NCBI RefSeq assembly: GCF_022803015.1
Contig: NZ_JAFKON010000006.1
Span: 216,570 to 280,569 of the forward strand
Length of the DNA stretch: 64,000 nucleotides
Direction of reading: 5' to 3'
DNA from: Arthrobacter humicola
GTDB taxonomy: Bacteria; Actinomycetota; Actinomycetes; Actinomycetales; Micrococcaceae
The notes beneath the pieces are model-generated. The model was not told where the DNA came from, ran no database searches, and saw only the letters and a list, made by a program, of their open reading frames with translations. Of the stretch, positions 19,106-27,952 are shown piece after piece; position 1 is the first letter of the stretch, and each line of letters opens with the position of its first letter. A program made the position numbers and the translations under genes.

Positions 19106-20203
19106 AAGGAATCTGCGGTATTTCGCGGCCTGCAGCCCAAAAGACTTTTGGGCGGCGGGCCGCAGCCCGTTAACAGGGTCGAAGGGTTCGGGCACGACGC
19201 CGGCTCCCCTGCGGCCCGGCGGCCCGGCCCAGGTGCCGATCACGCCGCCGCCGGCCACAATGGTCTTCTTGAACACGCCGTTGCCGCCGGGGACGATCTT
19301 GTCGGCATGCTCCGGCGGCAGCACGAGGGACCGGTCCGCGTAGCCGAGCAGGAATTCATCGAACCCCGGCAGCGCCAGCACCGTGCGCTGACCGGGGACG
19401 CCGTCGTCGAGCAGCGCGGCTGTCTCTGCAGAGAGCCAGTAGCTGGTCCCCTCAAACTCCAGCTCCGCCAGCTGGTCCGACACCCGGGCCAGGGCCGCCC
19501 GGGTTTCCGTCAGCGGAATGCCGGCCCACCAGGCAAAATCACGTTCCGTGGCGGGGCCGTGACTGCGAAAGTAGCGCAGCAGCCACTCGGCGATGCCGTC
19601 GGAACGGTCCAGGGTCCGCGACTCGGTGATCCAGTCGCCAAAGGCCACGACCAGCTGCTGGTTGCCGGCCAGCGGCCCCTGCACCAGCAACCCCCGCTGG
19701 CACAGGATCCCGAGCAGATGAATGCCGCGCTGGCCCGCCGTGGACTGACCCGCCCGTTCGAAGGCCTGGAACAGCTCCGCCCGGCTGGCAGCTCCTCCAG
19801 AGACCAGCTGCAGGGCAGTTGCCGCGGCGGCGTCGATGTCCCCTGCCGTGATCTCGAGCTCCCGGTGGCGCCGGGCCAGGCCCTGGATCAGCCGGTCGGA
19901 GGTGATGGCCAGCATCCATTTCAAGTCCTCGGGTGCCAGCACGTGCAAAGTACCGCGCATTGGCCAGGAACGGACGATCTCCGCCCGGTCCAGCGCCCCG
20001 CGGACGTCTTCGGCGCGGGAACCCGGCACGCGCTGGCCGACGGCCCAGAGCACGGCCTGCAGGTCCTGGGCCTGCATCGCCGTCATGCCGCGGACGGCGT
20101 CGGGGACGGACTGAAACCCCGGTCCCAGCAGTCCCTGGGCGGCCAGCCGCAGCCTGCCGATGATTCCGGGGCCAAGCCGGCGGATGCCCGTCACTGCTGC
20201 CAT
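19097..20203 (-). CDS. AlkZ-like winged-helix DNA glycosylase family protein
   Basis: The 368-residue protein belongs to the HTH_42 (AlkZ/YcaQ) family, whose studied members excise alkylated bases and unhook interstrand crosslinks. The QxQ catalytic motif is present as MQAQD (Gln44 and Gln46), followed by winged-helix repeats and SWPMRGTLHVL. The chosen ATG 20203 is 6 bases after TACCAT (20210-20215, minus strand); an upstream in-frame start at 20266 would run back into the promoter of the divergent gene. Substrate range is inferred from the family. Confidence 0.85.
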   Translation of the reverse strand: MAAVTGIRRLGPGIIGRLRLAAQGLLGPGFQSVPDAVRGMTAMQAQDLQAVLWAVGQRVPGSRAEDVRGALDRAEIVRSWPMRGTLHVLAPEDLKWMLAITSDRLIQGLARRHRELEITAGDIDAAAATALQLVSGGAASRAELFQAFERAGQSTAGQRGIHLLGILCQRGLLVQGPLAGNQQLVVAFGDWITESRTLDRSDGIAEWLLRYFRSHGPATERDFAWWAGIPLTETRAALARVSDQLAELEFEGTSYWLSAETAALLDDGVPGQRTVLALPGFDEFLLGYADRSLVLPPEHADKIVPGGNGVFKKTIVAGGGVIGTWAGPPGRRGAGVVPEPFDPVNGLRPAAQKSFGLQAAKYRRFLGA

Positions 20204-20292
20204 GGAACCATGGTAAGCCGCCTGTGTTGCCTGTCGGGTTGTTGCCCGGCTGTTCCCAGCCGCCATCCAGCAGGCTTCCCTACCCTTGAATC

Positions 20293-20841
20293 ATGACTAT
20301 GAGTGAGGTGTGGCCGCTGCTGCGGCCCCTGTGCCGGAAGCTGGCCCTGCTGGGCTGGGCGTCCAGCGCCGCCGGCATGGCTGCCGGGCTCGCCGTCGCC
20401 ATCGCCAGCGGTACCCGGCTCTCGCCCATGATGAGCACCCTGCAGCTGGTGGCCGCCTTGTCCATGGCGGTGTCCGTGGCCAGCTTCGTCACGGCCGCGG
20501 CGTTGCAGCCGCGGGCACGGTCACGGTCTCAGTCACGGTCTCAGGCACGGTCTCAGGCACGGGTGCAGGCGGCCATGAAGCACGGAAGCATCGCCCCGCA
20601 GGGCCGGGAGCTCCAGCTCGACTATGGCGGCGAATTTCCGGCCACCGTGCAGGCCTTCCTGCTCGGCTCCCTGGCGTTCCTCGCCGGCGCCGTGGCGTTT
20701 GCGTGCGCCGGACTGGTGCTGCAAAGCGGGCCCAGCGTCCAGTCCGTGGCGTTCTGCCAGGTCTTCCTGCTCGGGGCCGCGGCCTCGGGTTTCACATTCA
20801 TGCTTTTCAGCAAGGTGGCACCCCGCCACACGGAACCGTAG
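20293..20841 (+). CDS. Four-helix membrane protein with internal 12-bp repeats
   Basis: This 182-residue protein has two hydrophobic hairpins (residues about 15-80 and 118-175) joined by a basic linker made of SRSQ/ARSQ tetrapeptides. No family is recognised. TACCCT (20281-20286) is 6 bases before ATG 20293. It is divergent from the AlkZ-like gene and convergent with murB. Confidence 0.75.
   Translation: MTMSEVWPLLRPLCRKLALLGWASSAAGMAAGLAVAIASGTRLSPMMSTLQLVAALSMAVSVASFVTAAALQPRARSRSQSRSQARSQARVQAAMKHGSIAPQGRELQLDYGGEFPATVQAFLLGSLAFLAGAVAFACAGLVLQSGPSVQSVAFCQVFLLGAAASGFTFMLFSKVAPRHTEP
20522..20569 (+). repeat. Four 12-bp tandem units inside a coding region
   Basis: Units at 20522, 20534, 20546 and 20558 read CACGGTCTCAGT, CACGGTCTCAGG (twice) and CACGGGTGCAGG. 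They keep the frame and encode four S/A-R-S/V-Q tetrapeptides in the linker between the membrane hairpins. Length variation between strains would be expected. Confidence 0.85.
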
Positions 20842-20917
20842 CCGGGGCGCGGGACGCCCTGCCGGCGCTGCCCGGCCTTGCCCGGGCGGCGGCCCTTTTC
20901 CCGGGGCCGGACCTTCC

Positions 20918-21985
20918 CTAGAGATCGACGCCAATCAGCAGCGGCTCCGGGTGCAGTTCAATGCCGAAACGTTCGGCGACGCCGTGGCGGACCTCGCGCG
21001 CGACGGCCAGCATGTCCGCCGCGCTCGCCCCTCCCCTGTTAGTGATGGCGAGGGTGTGCTTGGTGGACAGCGAGGCCCGGCCGCCCGAGACGCTGTGCGG
21101 GTCCAGGCCGAAGCCCTTGGCGAACCCGGCCTGGTCGATGAGCCACGCCGCCGAGAGCTTGGTCAGCCCGTCCGCACCGGCGGGGTACCGCGGGGCCTCC
21201 TGCGGCAGCCGTGCCGCGACGTCCTCGGTCACGATCGGGTTCGTGAAAAAGGATCCCGTGGAGTAGGTGTCACGGTCGTCCGCGTCCCAGACCATGCCCT
21301 TGGACGCCCGGAGCCGCAGCACCTCGCGCCGGACGTCGGTGGAGTAGGCCCGCTGGCCCTGCTCGACGCCGAGCACCCGGGCGAGTTCGGCGTAGCGGAC
21401 CGGGGCGCTCTTCCGGCCGAGCGGGAGCTGGAATTCCACGGTGAGCACCACATAGCGCGGTGAGCCGTTGACGGTGGTCTGCTTCAGGATGGAGTCCCGG
21501 TAGCCGAACTTGAGTTCGGAATTCGTGAAGGTCTTCACCGCGTTGCGTTCCCGGTCCCAGGTGCGCACGACGGCGATCGTCTGGGAGACGTCGGCCCCGT
21601 AGGCGCCGACGTTCTGCACGGGGGTGGCGCCCGTGGCACCGGGGATTCCGGAGAGCGCTTCGACGCCGGACCAGGCATGCTTCACGGCGTGTTCAACGAA
21701 GGCGTCCCAGTTGTGGCCGGCCTGGACCACCACCGCCACGCCGCCGCAGGAGTCCTCGGCGTCGACGGTGAACCCCTCGGAGGCGATCTTCAGCACCGTG
21801 CCGGGGAACCCGGCGTCGGACACCAACAGGTTGGAGCCGCCGCCGATGATCAGCAGGGACTGGCCGGCGGCGTCCGCGGTGCGCACGGCGTCGATGATCG
21901 CGGCCTCGGTGCGGGCCTCGATGTAGCTGCCGGCGGGGCCGCCGACGGCGGAGGTGGTCAGGGCGGAGAGCTGGATCTGGGTCAC
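20918..21985 (-). CDS. murB: UDP-N-acetylenolpyruvoylglucosamine reductase
   Basis: The 355-residue flavoenzyme reduces UDP-GlcNAc-enolpyruvate to UDP-MurNAc for peptidoglycan. Key parts are LIIGGGSNLLVSDAG (FAD), LSGIPGATGATPVQNVGAYG, FGYRDSILK and TGSFFTNPIV with the proton-donating Ser of type I MurB. GTG 21985 is 6 bases after TAGGCT (21992-21997, minus strand). The dehydratase pair and an MFS gene lie upstream on the same strand. Confidence 0.96.
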   Translation of the reverse strand: MTQIQLSALTTSAVGGPAGSYIEARTEAAIIDAVRTADAAGQSLLIIGGGSNLLVSDAGFPGTVLKIASEGFTVDAEDSCGGVAVVVQAGHNWDAFVEHAVKHAWSGVEALSGIPGATGATPVQNVGAYGADVSQTIAVVRTWDRERNAVKTFTNSELKFGYRDSILKQTTVNGSPRYVVLTVEFQLPLGRKSAPVRYAELARVLGVEQGQRAYSTDVRREVLRLRASKGMVWDADDRDTYSTGSFFTNPIVTEDVAARLPQEAPRYPAGADGLTKLSAAWLIDQAGFAKGFGLDPHSVSGGRASLSTKHTLAITNRGGASAADMLAVAREVRHGVAERFGIELHPEPLLIGVDL

Positions 21986-22041
21986 CTGACCAGCCTAGCC
22001 GGGATCATCAGCCCGCCTAAGCCGGTGCCGGCCGCACCTGG

Positions 22042-23367
22042 CTAGCTGTTCTGTCCCGGCAAGGGCGCGGGCGCGGGGAGTTTGCGGGTCACCGGGGAGA
22101 GCAGGAAACTGACGATCAGCATCACCATGACGGCCAGCAGCGAGTGGAGAATGCCGACGTGCTCGGCCAGCAGACCCAGCAGCGGCGGCCCGCACAGGAA
22201 CGCTCCGTAGCCGATCGTGGACACCACGGACACCCGCGCGGCGGCCTTGACGGGATCGTCGGCCGCGGCGGACATGCCGACCGGGAAGCCCAGGGACGCG
22301 CCGAGTCCCCAGATGGCCAGGGCCACGTAGGCCAGCCACGGTGCCGGTGCGAAGACGAACAGGCCGAGGCCCAGAACCGCCAGCGCGGCGCACCAGCGCA
22401 TCACCGGGACCCGGCCGAAGCGGTCCAGGACCAGGGTGCCGGCGAAGCGGCCGATGGTCATGAAGGTGACGAACAGCCCGTACCCGGCGGCTCCGGCGGC
22501 GTCGGTCTGGCCGTGGCCGTCGGCCAGCGCCAGCGCCACCCAGTCCCCCGCCGCTCCTTCGGCCAGGGCCAGCCCGAGGACCAGCACGCCCAGCAGCAGG
22601 GTGCGCCTGTCACGCCAGGCCTGGGCGATGAGGCGTTTGTTGTCCAAGGGCGGCTCCGGGACCGCGTCGGTCTGCCGGACGATCGGGATGGGCCCGGTGG
22701 AAGGATCCTCGAAGGTATCTGTCCCGGACGCTTTGAAGGGCTGCTCCGCCTCGAGGGGCGTGATGTCCGCCCGGAACCAGGCCGCCGCGGTGGTCACCGA
22801 GCCGGCCACCAGCAGGCCCACCACTGCCAGGTGCAGGAAGACCGGGATCCCGGCGGCGGCAGCCCAGGCGCCCAGCCCGGCGCCCGCCACAGTGCCCAGG
22901 CTGAAGGAGCCGTGCAGCCGGGGCATGATGTGCCGCCGGACGGCGCGTTCCACCGCCGCCCCTTCGACGTTGGACGCGGTGTTCCAGCTGGCGGTGCCCA
23001 GCCCGATGATTGCCAGACCCGCGGCAACCGCCACCGGGCTGGCGAGCACCGAGGTGCCGAAGCCTGCCAGCGCCAGCCCGAATCCGACCATGATGCTGCC
23101 GATCCGGATGGTGCGCTTGGAGCCAAGGCGAAGAACAATCAGGCCCGAGGCGGACACGGACAGGAAGGATCCCGCCGTCATGCAGAGCAGGAGCAGTCCG
23201 ATGGTGCCGGGAGTCAGGTCCAGGCCGTCGCGGATGGCCGGCAGCCGGGACACCCAGGTGGAGAATGCGATTCCGCTCGCGGCGTAGGCCACCACCACGG
23301 CGTTTCGCCAGTGCGTGATCTCGGCGGGCGGGACGAAGACTTCCTTGGTCACAGCAGCCAGATTCAC
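22042..23367 (-). CDS. MFS transporter
   Basis: The 441-residue protein has 12 predicted helices with the MFS loop pattern (FSTWVSRLPAIRDGLDLT near the start; RLGSKRTIRIGSIMVGFG after helix 3; GRFAGTLVLDRFGRVPVMRW in the second half). It resembles the sugar/unknown-substrate group that includes bacterial YbjJ-like proteins. GTG 23367 starts 14 bases after the MaoC stop, suggesting one operon. The substrate is unknown. Confidence 0.88.
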   Translation of the reverse strand: MNLAAVTKEVFVPPAEITHWRNAVVVAYAASGIAFSTWVSRLPAIRDGLDLTPGTIGLLLLCMTAGSFLSVSASGLIVLRLGSKRTIRIGSIMVGFGLALAGFGTSVLASPVAVAAGLAIIGLGTASWNTASNVEGAAVERAVRRHIMPRLHGSFSLGTVAGAGLGAWAAAAGIPVFLHLAVVGLLVAGSVTTAAAWFRADITPLEAEQPFKASGTDTFEDPSTGPIPIVRQTDAVPEPPLDNKRLIAQAWRDRRTLLLGVLVLGLALAEGAAGDWVALALADGHGQTDAAGAAGYGLFVTFMTIGRFAGTLVLDRFGRVPVMRWCAALAVLGLGLFVFAPAPWLAYVALAIWGLGASLGFPVGMSAAADDPVKAAARVSVVSTIGYGAFLCGPPLLGLLAEHVGILHSLLAVMVMLIVSFLLSPVTRKLPAPAPLPGQNS

Positions 23368-23381
23368 AGCAACGCCATGGG

Positions 23382-23819
23382 CTAGGCCACCCTGACGACG
23401 GCCTGGGCCTTGACGAGGACCTTCTGGGCGGCCGAGACGACCGTGAGGTCGACGCGGGCGGTGCCGGCGTCGGCGTCGAGGGCCCCGATGGCCCCGCTGA
23501 TCTCGATCACGGCGCCGGACTCCGGTGTCCCCGTCGTGTCGGCGACGGGAACCGGCTTGGTAAAGCGGGTCTGGAAGTCGACGACGGCGGCGGGATCGCC
23601 GGCCCAGTCGGTCACGAGCTGGACGGCCGCACCCATGGTGAACATGCCGTGCGCGATCACGCCCGGCAGGCCGACGCCGGTGGCGAAGGCCTCGTTCCAG
23701 TGGATCGGGTTGAAGTCACCGGATGCGCCGGCGTACTTGACGAGGTCGGTGCGGGTGACGGTAATGCTGCGGCTGCCAATGTCCTGGCCGACCGTGAGTG
23801 CTGCGATGTCGATGCTCAT
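23382..23819 (-). CDS. MaoC-like hot-dog dehydratase (HadB type)
   Basis: This 145-residue protein has the MaoC hydratase-2 motif: YAGASGDFNPIHWNEAFATGVGLPGVIAHGMFTMG, containing the Asp and His dyad. Paired with the next gene it resembles the HadA/HadB type (R)-hydratases, which hydrate or dehydrate 3-hydroxyacyl thioesters. It begins two bases after the partner's stop. Confidence 0.9.
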   Translation of the reverse strand: MSIDIAALTVGQDIGSRSITVTRTDLVKYAGASGDFNPIHWNEAFATGVGLPGVIAHGMFTMGAAVQLVTDWAGDPAAVVDFQTRFTKPVPVADTTGTPESGAVIEISGAIGALDADAGTARVDLTVVSAAQKVLVKAQAVVRVA

Positions 23820-23821
23820 GG

Positions 23822-24313
23822 CTACTGTCCCTCTCCGCGGACCAGGATGGACGAGGTGGTGGTAGCGACCGGCTCCCGGACACCGGTGGCATCGCCGGCG
23901 ACACCGGTGGCATCGCCGGGGGCCAGGGCGAAGATTTCCGAGCGGGTGGTGATCATGGCTCCGCCGCCCATGGCGCGGACGCCGTCGACGTGCAGTTCGG
24001 CGACCAACCGGTCCCCCGCGACGATCGGGCGGTGGTGCGTGAACCGCTGGTCGGCGTGGACCACGCGGGAGAAGTCGATCCCGGATTCCGGATCCTCGAT
24101 CAGCTGCGCGTCGGCGCGCTGCGCGACGATAATGGCGAAGGTCGGCGGCGCCACGAGGTCCCTGTGACCCAGCGCCTCGGCGGCGGCAACATCGAAGTGG
24201 GCAGGGTGGGTGGCCTTGACCGCGCGCGCGAACTCGCGGATCTTCTCGCGGCCGACGTCATACACCTCTGCGGCAGGGTAGCTGCGCCCCTGCAGGTCCG
24301 GATTGATAGTCAT
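23822..24313 (-). CDS. MaoC-N / FAS1-type dehydratase subunit (HadA/HadC type)
   Basis: The 163-residue protein carries the N-terminal MaoC-like hot-dog domain (YPAAEVYDVGREKIREFARAV, then VVHADQRFTHHRPIVAGDRL), which lacks the catalytic dyad and pairs with a HadB-like partner. A duplicated GDATGV occurs near residues 132-145, encoded by a direct repeat of about 18 bases. TAGGCT (24320-24325, minus strand) is 6 bases before ATG 24313. The operon order HadA-HadB-MFS-MurB fits known actinobacterial neighbourhoods. Confidence 0.88.
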   Translation of the reverse strand: MTINPDLQGRSYPAAEVYDVGREKIREFARAVKATHPAHFDVAAAEALGHRDLVAPPTFAIIVAQRADAQLIEDPESGIDFSRVVHADQRFTHHRPIVAGDRLVAELHVDGVRAMGGGAMITTRSEIFALAPGDATGVAGDATGVREPVATTTSSILVRGEGQ

Positions 24314-24394
24314 GGTTCCAGCCTATCGCCACGCCCGGAGCCGTCCGGCTTCGTGACAGGGTGCGCGCCGGGAACCGGACGGGCACAGACGGGC

Positions 24395-24438
24395 GCTCCG
24401 GCGGGTCTTGACCGGCGCTCCGGCGGGTCTTGACCGGC
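24395..24438. repeat. Two 22-bp tandem repeats upstream of arsR-like gene
   Basis: The 22-base unit beginning GCTCCGGCGGGTCTTGACC occurs at 24395-24416 and again, identical, at 24417-24438. Each contains TTGACC, which could serve as a -35 element for the ArsR-SulP operon. Confidence 0.85.
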
Positions 24439-24444
24439 GCGATA

Positions 24445-24458
24445 TGATGAAAACATCA
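24445..24458. promoter_or_regulatory. Candidate ArsR-family operator
   Basis: TGATGAAAACATCA is a 5-bp inverted repeat with an AAAA centre, in an AT-rich patch directly after the tandem repeats and 74 bases before the ArsR start. Short ATCAA/TTGAT-like dyads are typical ArsR sites. Inference from position and symmetry. Confidence 0.45.
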
Positions 24459-24531
24459 ATCCATCAATCCGAATCGCCGAGGGCGCCGCCGCACCGCGCC
24501 GCGAACGGATGCGAGAAAGTGTTTCCCCGCC

Positions 24532-24945
24532 ATGATCTCCGCCGCGCAGACCCCCCTGTATGAAATCAAGGCCAACCTGTTCAAAGCCCTGGCGCACCCG
24601 GCCCGAATCCGGATCCTCGAGCTTCTGGCGGCCGCGCCGGACAATACGGCGCCGGTCAGTTACCTGCTCGCCGAGACGGGGCTGGAGCCCTCGCACCTGT
24701 CCCAGCATCTGGGCACGCTGCGCCGGCACGGTGTGGTGACGTCGGTCCGGACGGCGAATGTCGTGACCTACCGGCTGACTCATCCCAAGATCAAGGAGCT
24801 GCTCGCGATTGCCCGGGTCTTCCTGCTGGACACCCTGGCCGGTTCCAGCGAACAGCTCCGGATAGCGCAGGAGCTGCCGGCAGGCCACCTCGACCGCGCG
24901 GGCGACGGCGACAGTACCGGCCGCCTCGACGCCACGGCAACGTGA
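24532..24945 (+). CDS. ArsR-family transcriptional regulator
   Basis: The 137-residue protein has the ArsR winged helix at residues about 12-95 (LFKALAHPARIRILELL, ETGLEPSHLSQHLGTLRRHGVV). No Cys-rich metal site is visible in the alpha-3 helix, so the signal is probably not a heavy metal. Its TGA overlaps the GTG of the SulP gene, indicating that it regulates that transporter. Confidence 0.92.
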   Translation: MISAAQTPLYEIKANLFKALAHPARIRILELLAAAPDNTAPVSYLLAETGLEPSHLSQHLGTLRRHGVVTSVRTANVVTYRLTHPKIKELLAIARVFLLDTLAGSSEQLRIAQELPAGHLDRAGDGDSTGRLDATAT

Positions 24946-26639
24946 GCGCGGCCCAGGCAGCAGACCCGGCGACGACATCTGCCACGGCACGGGGACGCTT
25001 CGCCCGGTTTGTGCCGTCCCGCCGCGACTACGAGCTCTTGAGGTCCGCCTGGAAGACGGACCTGTTCGCCGGCATCACGGTGGGCATTGTGGCGCTCCCC
25101 CTGGCCCTGGCCTTCGGGGTCAGTTCCGGGGTCGGGGCGGAGGCCGGACTCATCACCGCAGTGGTGGCAGGACTTGTCGCCGCCGTCATGGGCGGATCCA
25201 ACGTCCAGGTCTCCGGCCCGACCGGCGCCATGGTGGTGGTCCTGGCCCCGGTGGTCGCCGTCCACGGCGTCGGCAGCATTGCCCTGGTCTCTGTATTGGC
25301 CGGGCTGCTGGTCGTGGTCCTGGGCGCCAGCGGGCTGGGCCGGGCCGTCGCGTTCATCCCGTGGCCGGTCGTGGAGGGTTTCACACTCGGCATCGCCGCC
25401 ATCATTTTCCTCCAGCAGGTTCCCTTGGCCACGGGCACCGAGGGAACGCCGGGCCACAACACCCTCCTGGCCGCCGTCGAGAGCGCGTCGCAGGCCACGA
25501 TGCCGACCGTGCTGGAAACGCTCGCGGTGGTGGCATGCGTCGCGGCCGTGATGTACCTGCTGCCCAGGCTGAACAAGGCCCTGCCCGCGAGCCTGATCGC
25601 AGTGCTGCTCACCACCGCGGCGTCGGAGATGCTGGCGCTGGACATACCGCGGATCGGCGCGCTTCCGCACTCCCTGCCGGCGCCCTCGATGCCCTCTGTC
25701 GATCCGGCCGCGCTGGGAGGCCTGCTGATGCCGGCCGTGTCCATCGCGACGCTCGCCGCCATCGAATCCCTGCTCTCGGCCCGGGTGGCCGCCGGCATGG
25801 TCGGCCCCGACGGCCGTCCGTCCGGCGCGTACAGCCCGGACCGGGAGCTCACCGGCCAGGGGCTGGCCTCGATCGCTGCCGGATTCTTCGGCGGCATGCC
25901 CGCGACGGGCGCGATCGCCCGGACCGCCGTGAACGTCCGTTCCGGGGCCAAGACCCGGCTCTCCGCGGTGGTGCACGCCCTGGTGCTGCTGGCCATCATC
26001 TACCTGGCGGCGGGGCTCGTCGGCAGGATCCCGCTGGCGGCGCTGGCCGGCATCCTCATGGTCACGGCCGTCCGCATGGTCTCGCGGCACACCGTCACGG
26101 CGATTTTGCGCTCCACCCGGGCCGACGCCGCGGTGTTCGTGGTCACCGCCCTCATTACCGTCGCCTTCGACCTCATTGTGGCCATCCAGATCGGACTCGC
26201 CGCGGCCGCCGTGTTCACGCTGCGGACATTCGCTTCGCTGAGCGGGGTCCGGCGCGAGGACATCCCGGGGCCGCCGGTTCCGGGCGACGAGCACATCGCC
26301 ATCTTCCGGCTCGACGGGGCCATGTTTTTCGGTGCAGCGGAGCGGGTCCTGCAGGAGATCAGCCAGGTCCGGGACATCCAGGTGGCCGTCATCCGGCTCT
26401 CCCAGCTGCGGATGCTGGACGCCACGGGCGCCCACATGCTCGTTGAGGTGGTCTCCGCGCTGGAGCTGCGCGGGGTCACGGTCCTGCTGAAGGGGGTCCA
26501 GCCGCAGCATCTGGAGCTCGTGACCAATGTGGGGGTCATCCGCTCACTGCGGCATCACAAGCACCTGTTCACATCCCTCCCGGACGCGGTGGAGCATGCC
26601 CGGAGCCATGTGGTGCGGAACGCGGCCGCTAGCGCTTGA
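24942..26639 (+). CDS. SulP/SLC26-family anion transporter with STAS domain
   Basis: This 565-residue transporter has the SulP core (DLFAGITVGIVALPLALAFG, GSNVQVSGPTGAMVVVL, a long AGFFGGMPATGAIARTAVN segment) and a C-terminal STAS domain from about residue 440 (EHIAIFRLDGAMFFGAAERV, LRMLDATGAHML). SulP members move sulfate, bicarbonate or dicarboxylates. The gene overlaps its ArsR regulator by four bases at the start and overlaps the convergent small gene by 11 bases at the end. Confidence 0.94.
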   Translation: MSAAQAADPATTSATARGRFARFVPSRRDYELLRSAWKTDLFAGITVGIVALPLALAFGVSSGVGAEAGLITAVVAGLVAAVMGGSNVQVSGPTGAMVVVLAPVVAVHGVGSIALVSVLAGLLVVVLGASGLGRAVAFIPWPVVEGFTLGIAAIIFLQQVPLATGTEGTPGHNTLLAAVESASQATMPTVLETLAVVACVAAVMYLLPRLNKALPASLIAVLLTTAASEMLALDIPRIGALPHSLPAPSMPSVDPAALGGLLMPAVSIATLAAIESLLSARVAAGMVGPDGRPSGAYSPDRELTGQGLASIAAGFFGGMPATGAIARTAVNVRSGAKTRLSAVVHALVLLAIIYLAAGLVGRIPLAALAGILMVTAVRMVSRHTVTAILRSTRADAAVFVVTALITVAFDLIVAIQIGLAAAAVFTLRTFASLSGVRREDIPGPPVPGDEHIAIFRLDGAMFFGAAERVLQEISQVRDIQVAVIRLSQLRMLDATGAHMLVEVVSALELRGVTVLLKGVQPQHLELVTNVGVIRSLRHHKHLFTSLPDAVEHARSHVVRNAAASA

Positions 26640-26853
26640 GGTTTTTCCGGATCGCCTGGCCGCGGACCACAAGCCCGGCAATGTGCAGGATCAGGCCGAG
26701 TCCGATCACTGCCAGTGAGGCGAGGGCAAGGGGCTGGTTGCCGGTGCTGTTGCCCACCACGCTGAGGATGATGCCGAGGGCGATCAGGCCCATGGCGCTG
26801 AAGACGAGCACCTTGTAGGTGGTTGACGCGGTGGCCCAAAATTCATTCAGCAC
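26629..26853 (-). CDS. Small two-helix membrane protein
   Basis: The 74-residue product has two hydrophobic helices (residues about 15-35 and 42-64) and a basic C terminus. GTG 26853 is 6 bases after TAGACT (26860-26865, minus strand). Its 3' end overlaps the convergent SulP gene. No function recognised. Confidence 0.75.
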   Translation of the reverse strand: MLNEFWATASTTYKVLVFSAMGLIALGIILSVVGNSTGNQPLALASLAVIGLGLILHIAGLVVRGQAIRKNLKR

Positions 26854-26982
26854 CGTGCCAGTCTACCGGGGCGGGCGGACGACGCCGCGAGCCGCAAAAA
26901 TTCCTGGCGACACTCACATTGCCTGCCGGCGCGGGAATACGGGCGCGTCCGGTAATTTGCGCGTCGCGGGGCAAATCCAGCG

Positions 26983-27927
26983 TCAGAACAAGGCTTCCTG
27001 CACGGCCGGGACGTCCGAGCCGTGGTCACCGAGTTCGATCACCCGGGCCTTGAGCTGGCCCAGGTTCACCACGAATTCCAGTCCGCTGCCATCCAGCGCC
27101 GCGAGGGCAATGCTGCCGCTCAGCGCGTCGATCCGGAACCCGTGCGCTCCGGCCGCGAGGTCGTGCGGATAGGCGTGCCGGGCAGCCGGGGCGCAGGCCT
27201 TCGCGGAGAGCTCCGGCCGGGCCCACCGTTCATCCACCACCGCGAAGCCCTCCCCGCCGGCACCGGCGAGCAGGGTCCGGGCCTCCCCTGCCAGCCGTCC
27301 GTTCAGGGCGTCGAGGTCGACGGCGGCTGCCGGGGCGAGCAGCGCAGCGGCCTTGGCGGCAGCGCGGACCTGCTGCGGCAGCCCGGCCTCGCGCGTGATC
27401 ATGTCCTCAAGGAGGCGGACCACGCGGCCGTCCTCGGCACGGGCGACGTACCGGGCGACGACGGCGCCCTGCTCGGCGAGCCGGTTCCATTTGCGCGGGT
27501 GGGACGCGGTGCCGACCTTGCTGGCCCCGTTGGCGAAGGTGGCGACGTAGAGCCAGTGCGGCTGCATCAGGTACGCGCGCAGGCCCGGCGGGACCCGGCC
27601 GCCGCGGTGGAAGTCATGGATCAGCCGGGAGTCGTCCAGCACGAAGCACCGCTCGCACTGGCTGCCCCTGGCGGCGGGAGCCCGGTCCGGGCACAGGACG
27701 TGGTCCCGGTCCGCAGGTCCGTGCACCTGGTGGTGCCCGAGGCAGTGCTTGCCCGCGGCGGCGAGCCGGAAACCGAGGCGGGTGCCGGCGTCGAGCGTCA
27801 GTGCGGTGAAGGCGCCGCCAGGGCCCTGCAGGCGCATCGCCGGTGGCCTGCCGCCGGACGCTGCGGCGGACCCCGGCACCGGACCATCCCAAAAGACCCC
27901 GTGCACCAGATAGCGGGTATCGGTCAC
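26983..27927 (-). CDS. DUF2797-family protein
   Basis: This 314-residue protein matches the DUF2797 family: CLGHHQ and CPDRAPAARGSQCERCFVLDD, a Cys-rich cluster likely to bind zinc, followed by QPHWLYVATFANGASKVGT. The function of the family is unknown. GTG 27927 follows AGGAGA; the longer frame to 27975 would run into the lyase gene. The lyase ends 25 bases upstream, so they may be co-transcribed. Confidence 0.85.
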   Translation of the reverse strand: MTDTRYLVHGVFWDGPVPGSAAASGGRPPAMRLQGPGGAFTALTLDAGTRLGFRLAAAGKHCLGHHQVHGPADRDHVLCPDRAPAARGSQCERCFVLDDSRLIHDFHRGGRVPPGLRAYLMQPHWLYVATFANGASKVGTASHPRKWNRLAEQGAVVARYVARAEDGRVVRLLEDMITREAGLPQQVRAAAKAAALLAPAAAVDLDALNGRLAGEARTLLAGAGGEGFAVVDERWARPELSAKACAPAARHAYPHDLAAGAHGFRIDALSGSIALAALDGSGLEFVVNLGQLKARVIELGDHGSDVPAVQEALF

Positions 27928-27952
27928 GGGGTCTCCTGCGGTGGTGATGTGG

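Noticed and set aside
20500..20570. CRISPR array
   Set aside because: The units are 12 bp, without spacers and in frame within a gene; no CRISPR array was seen anywhere in the window.
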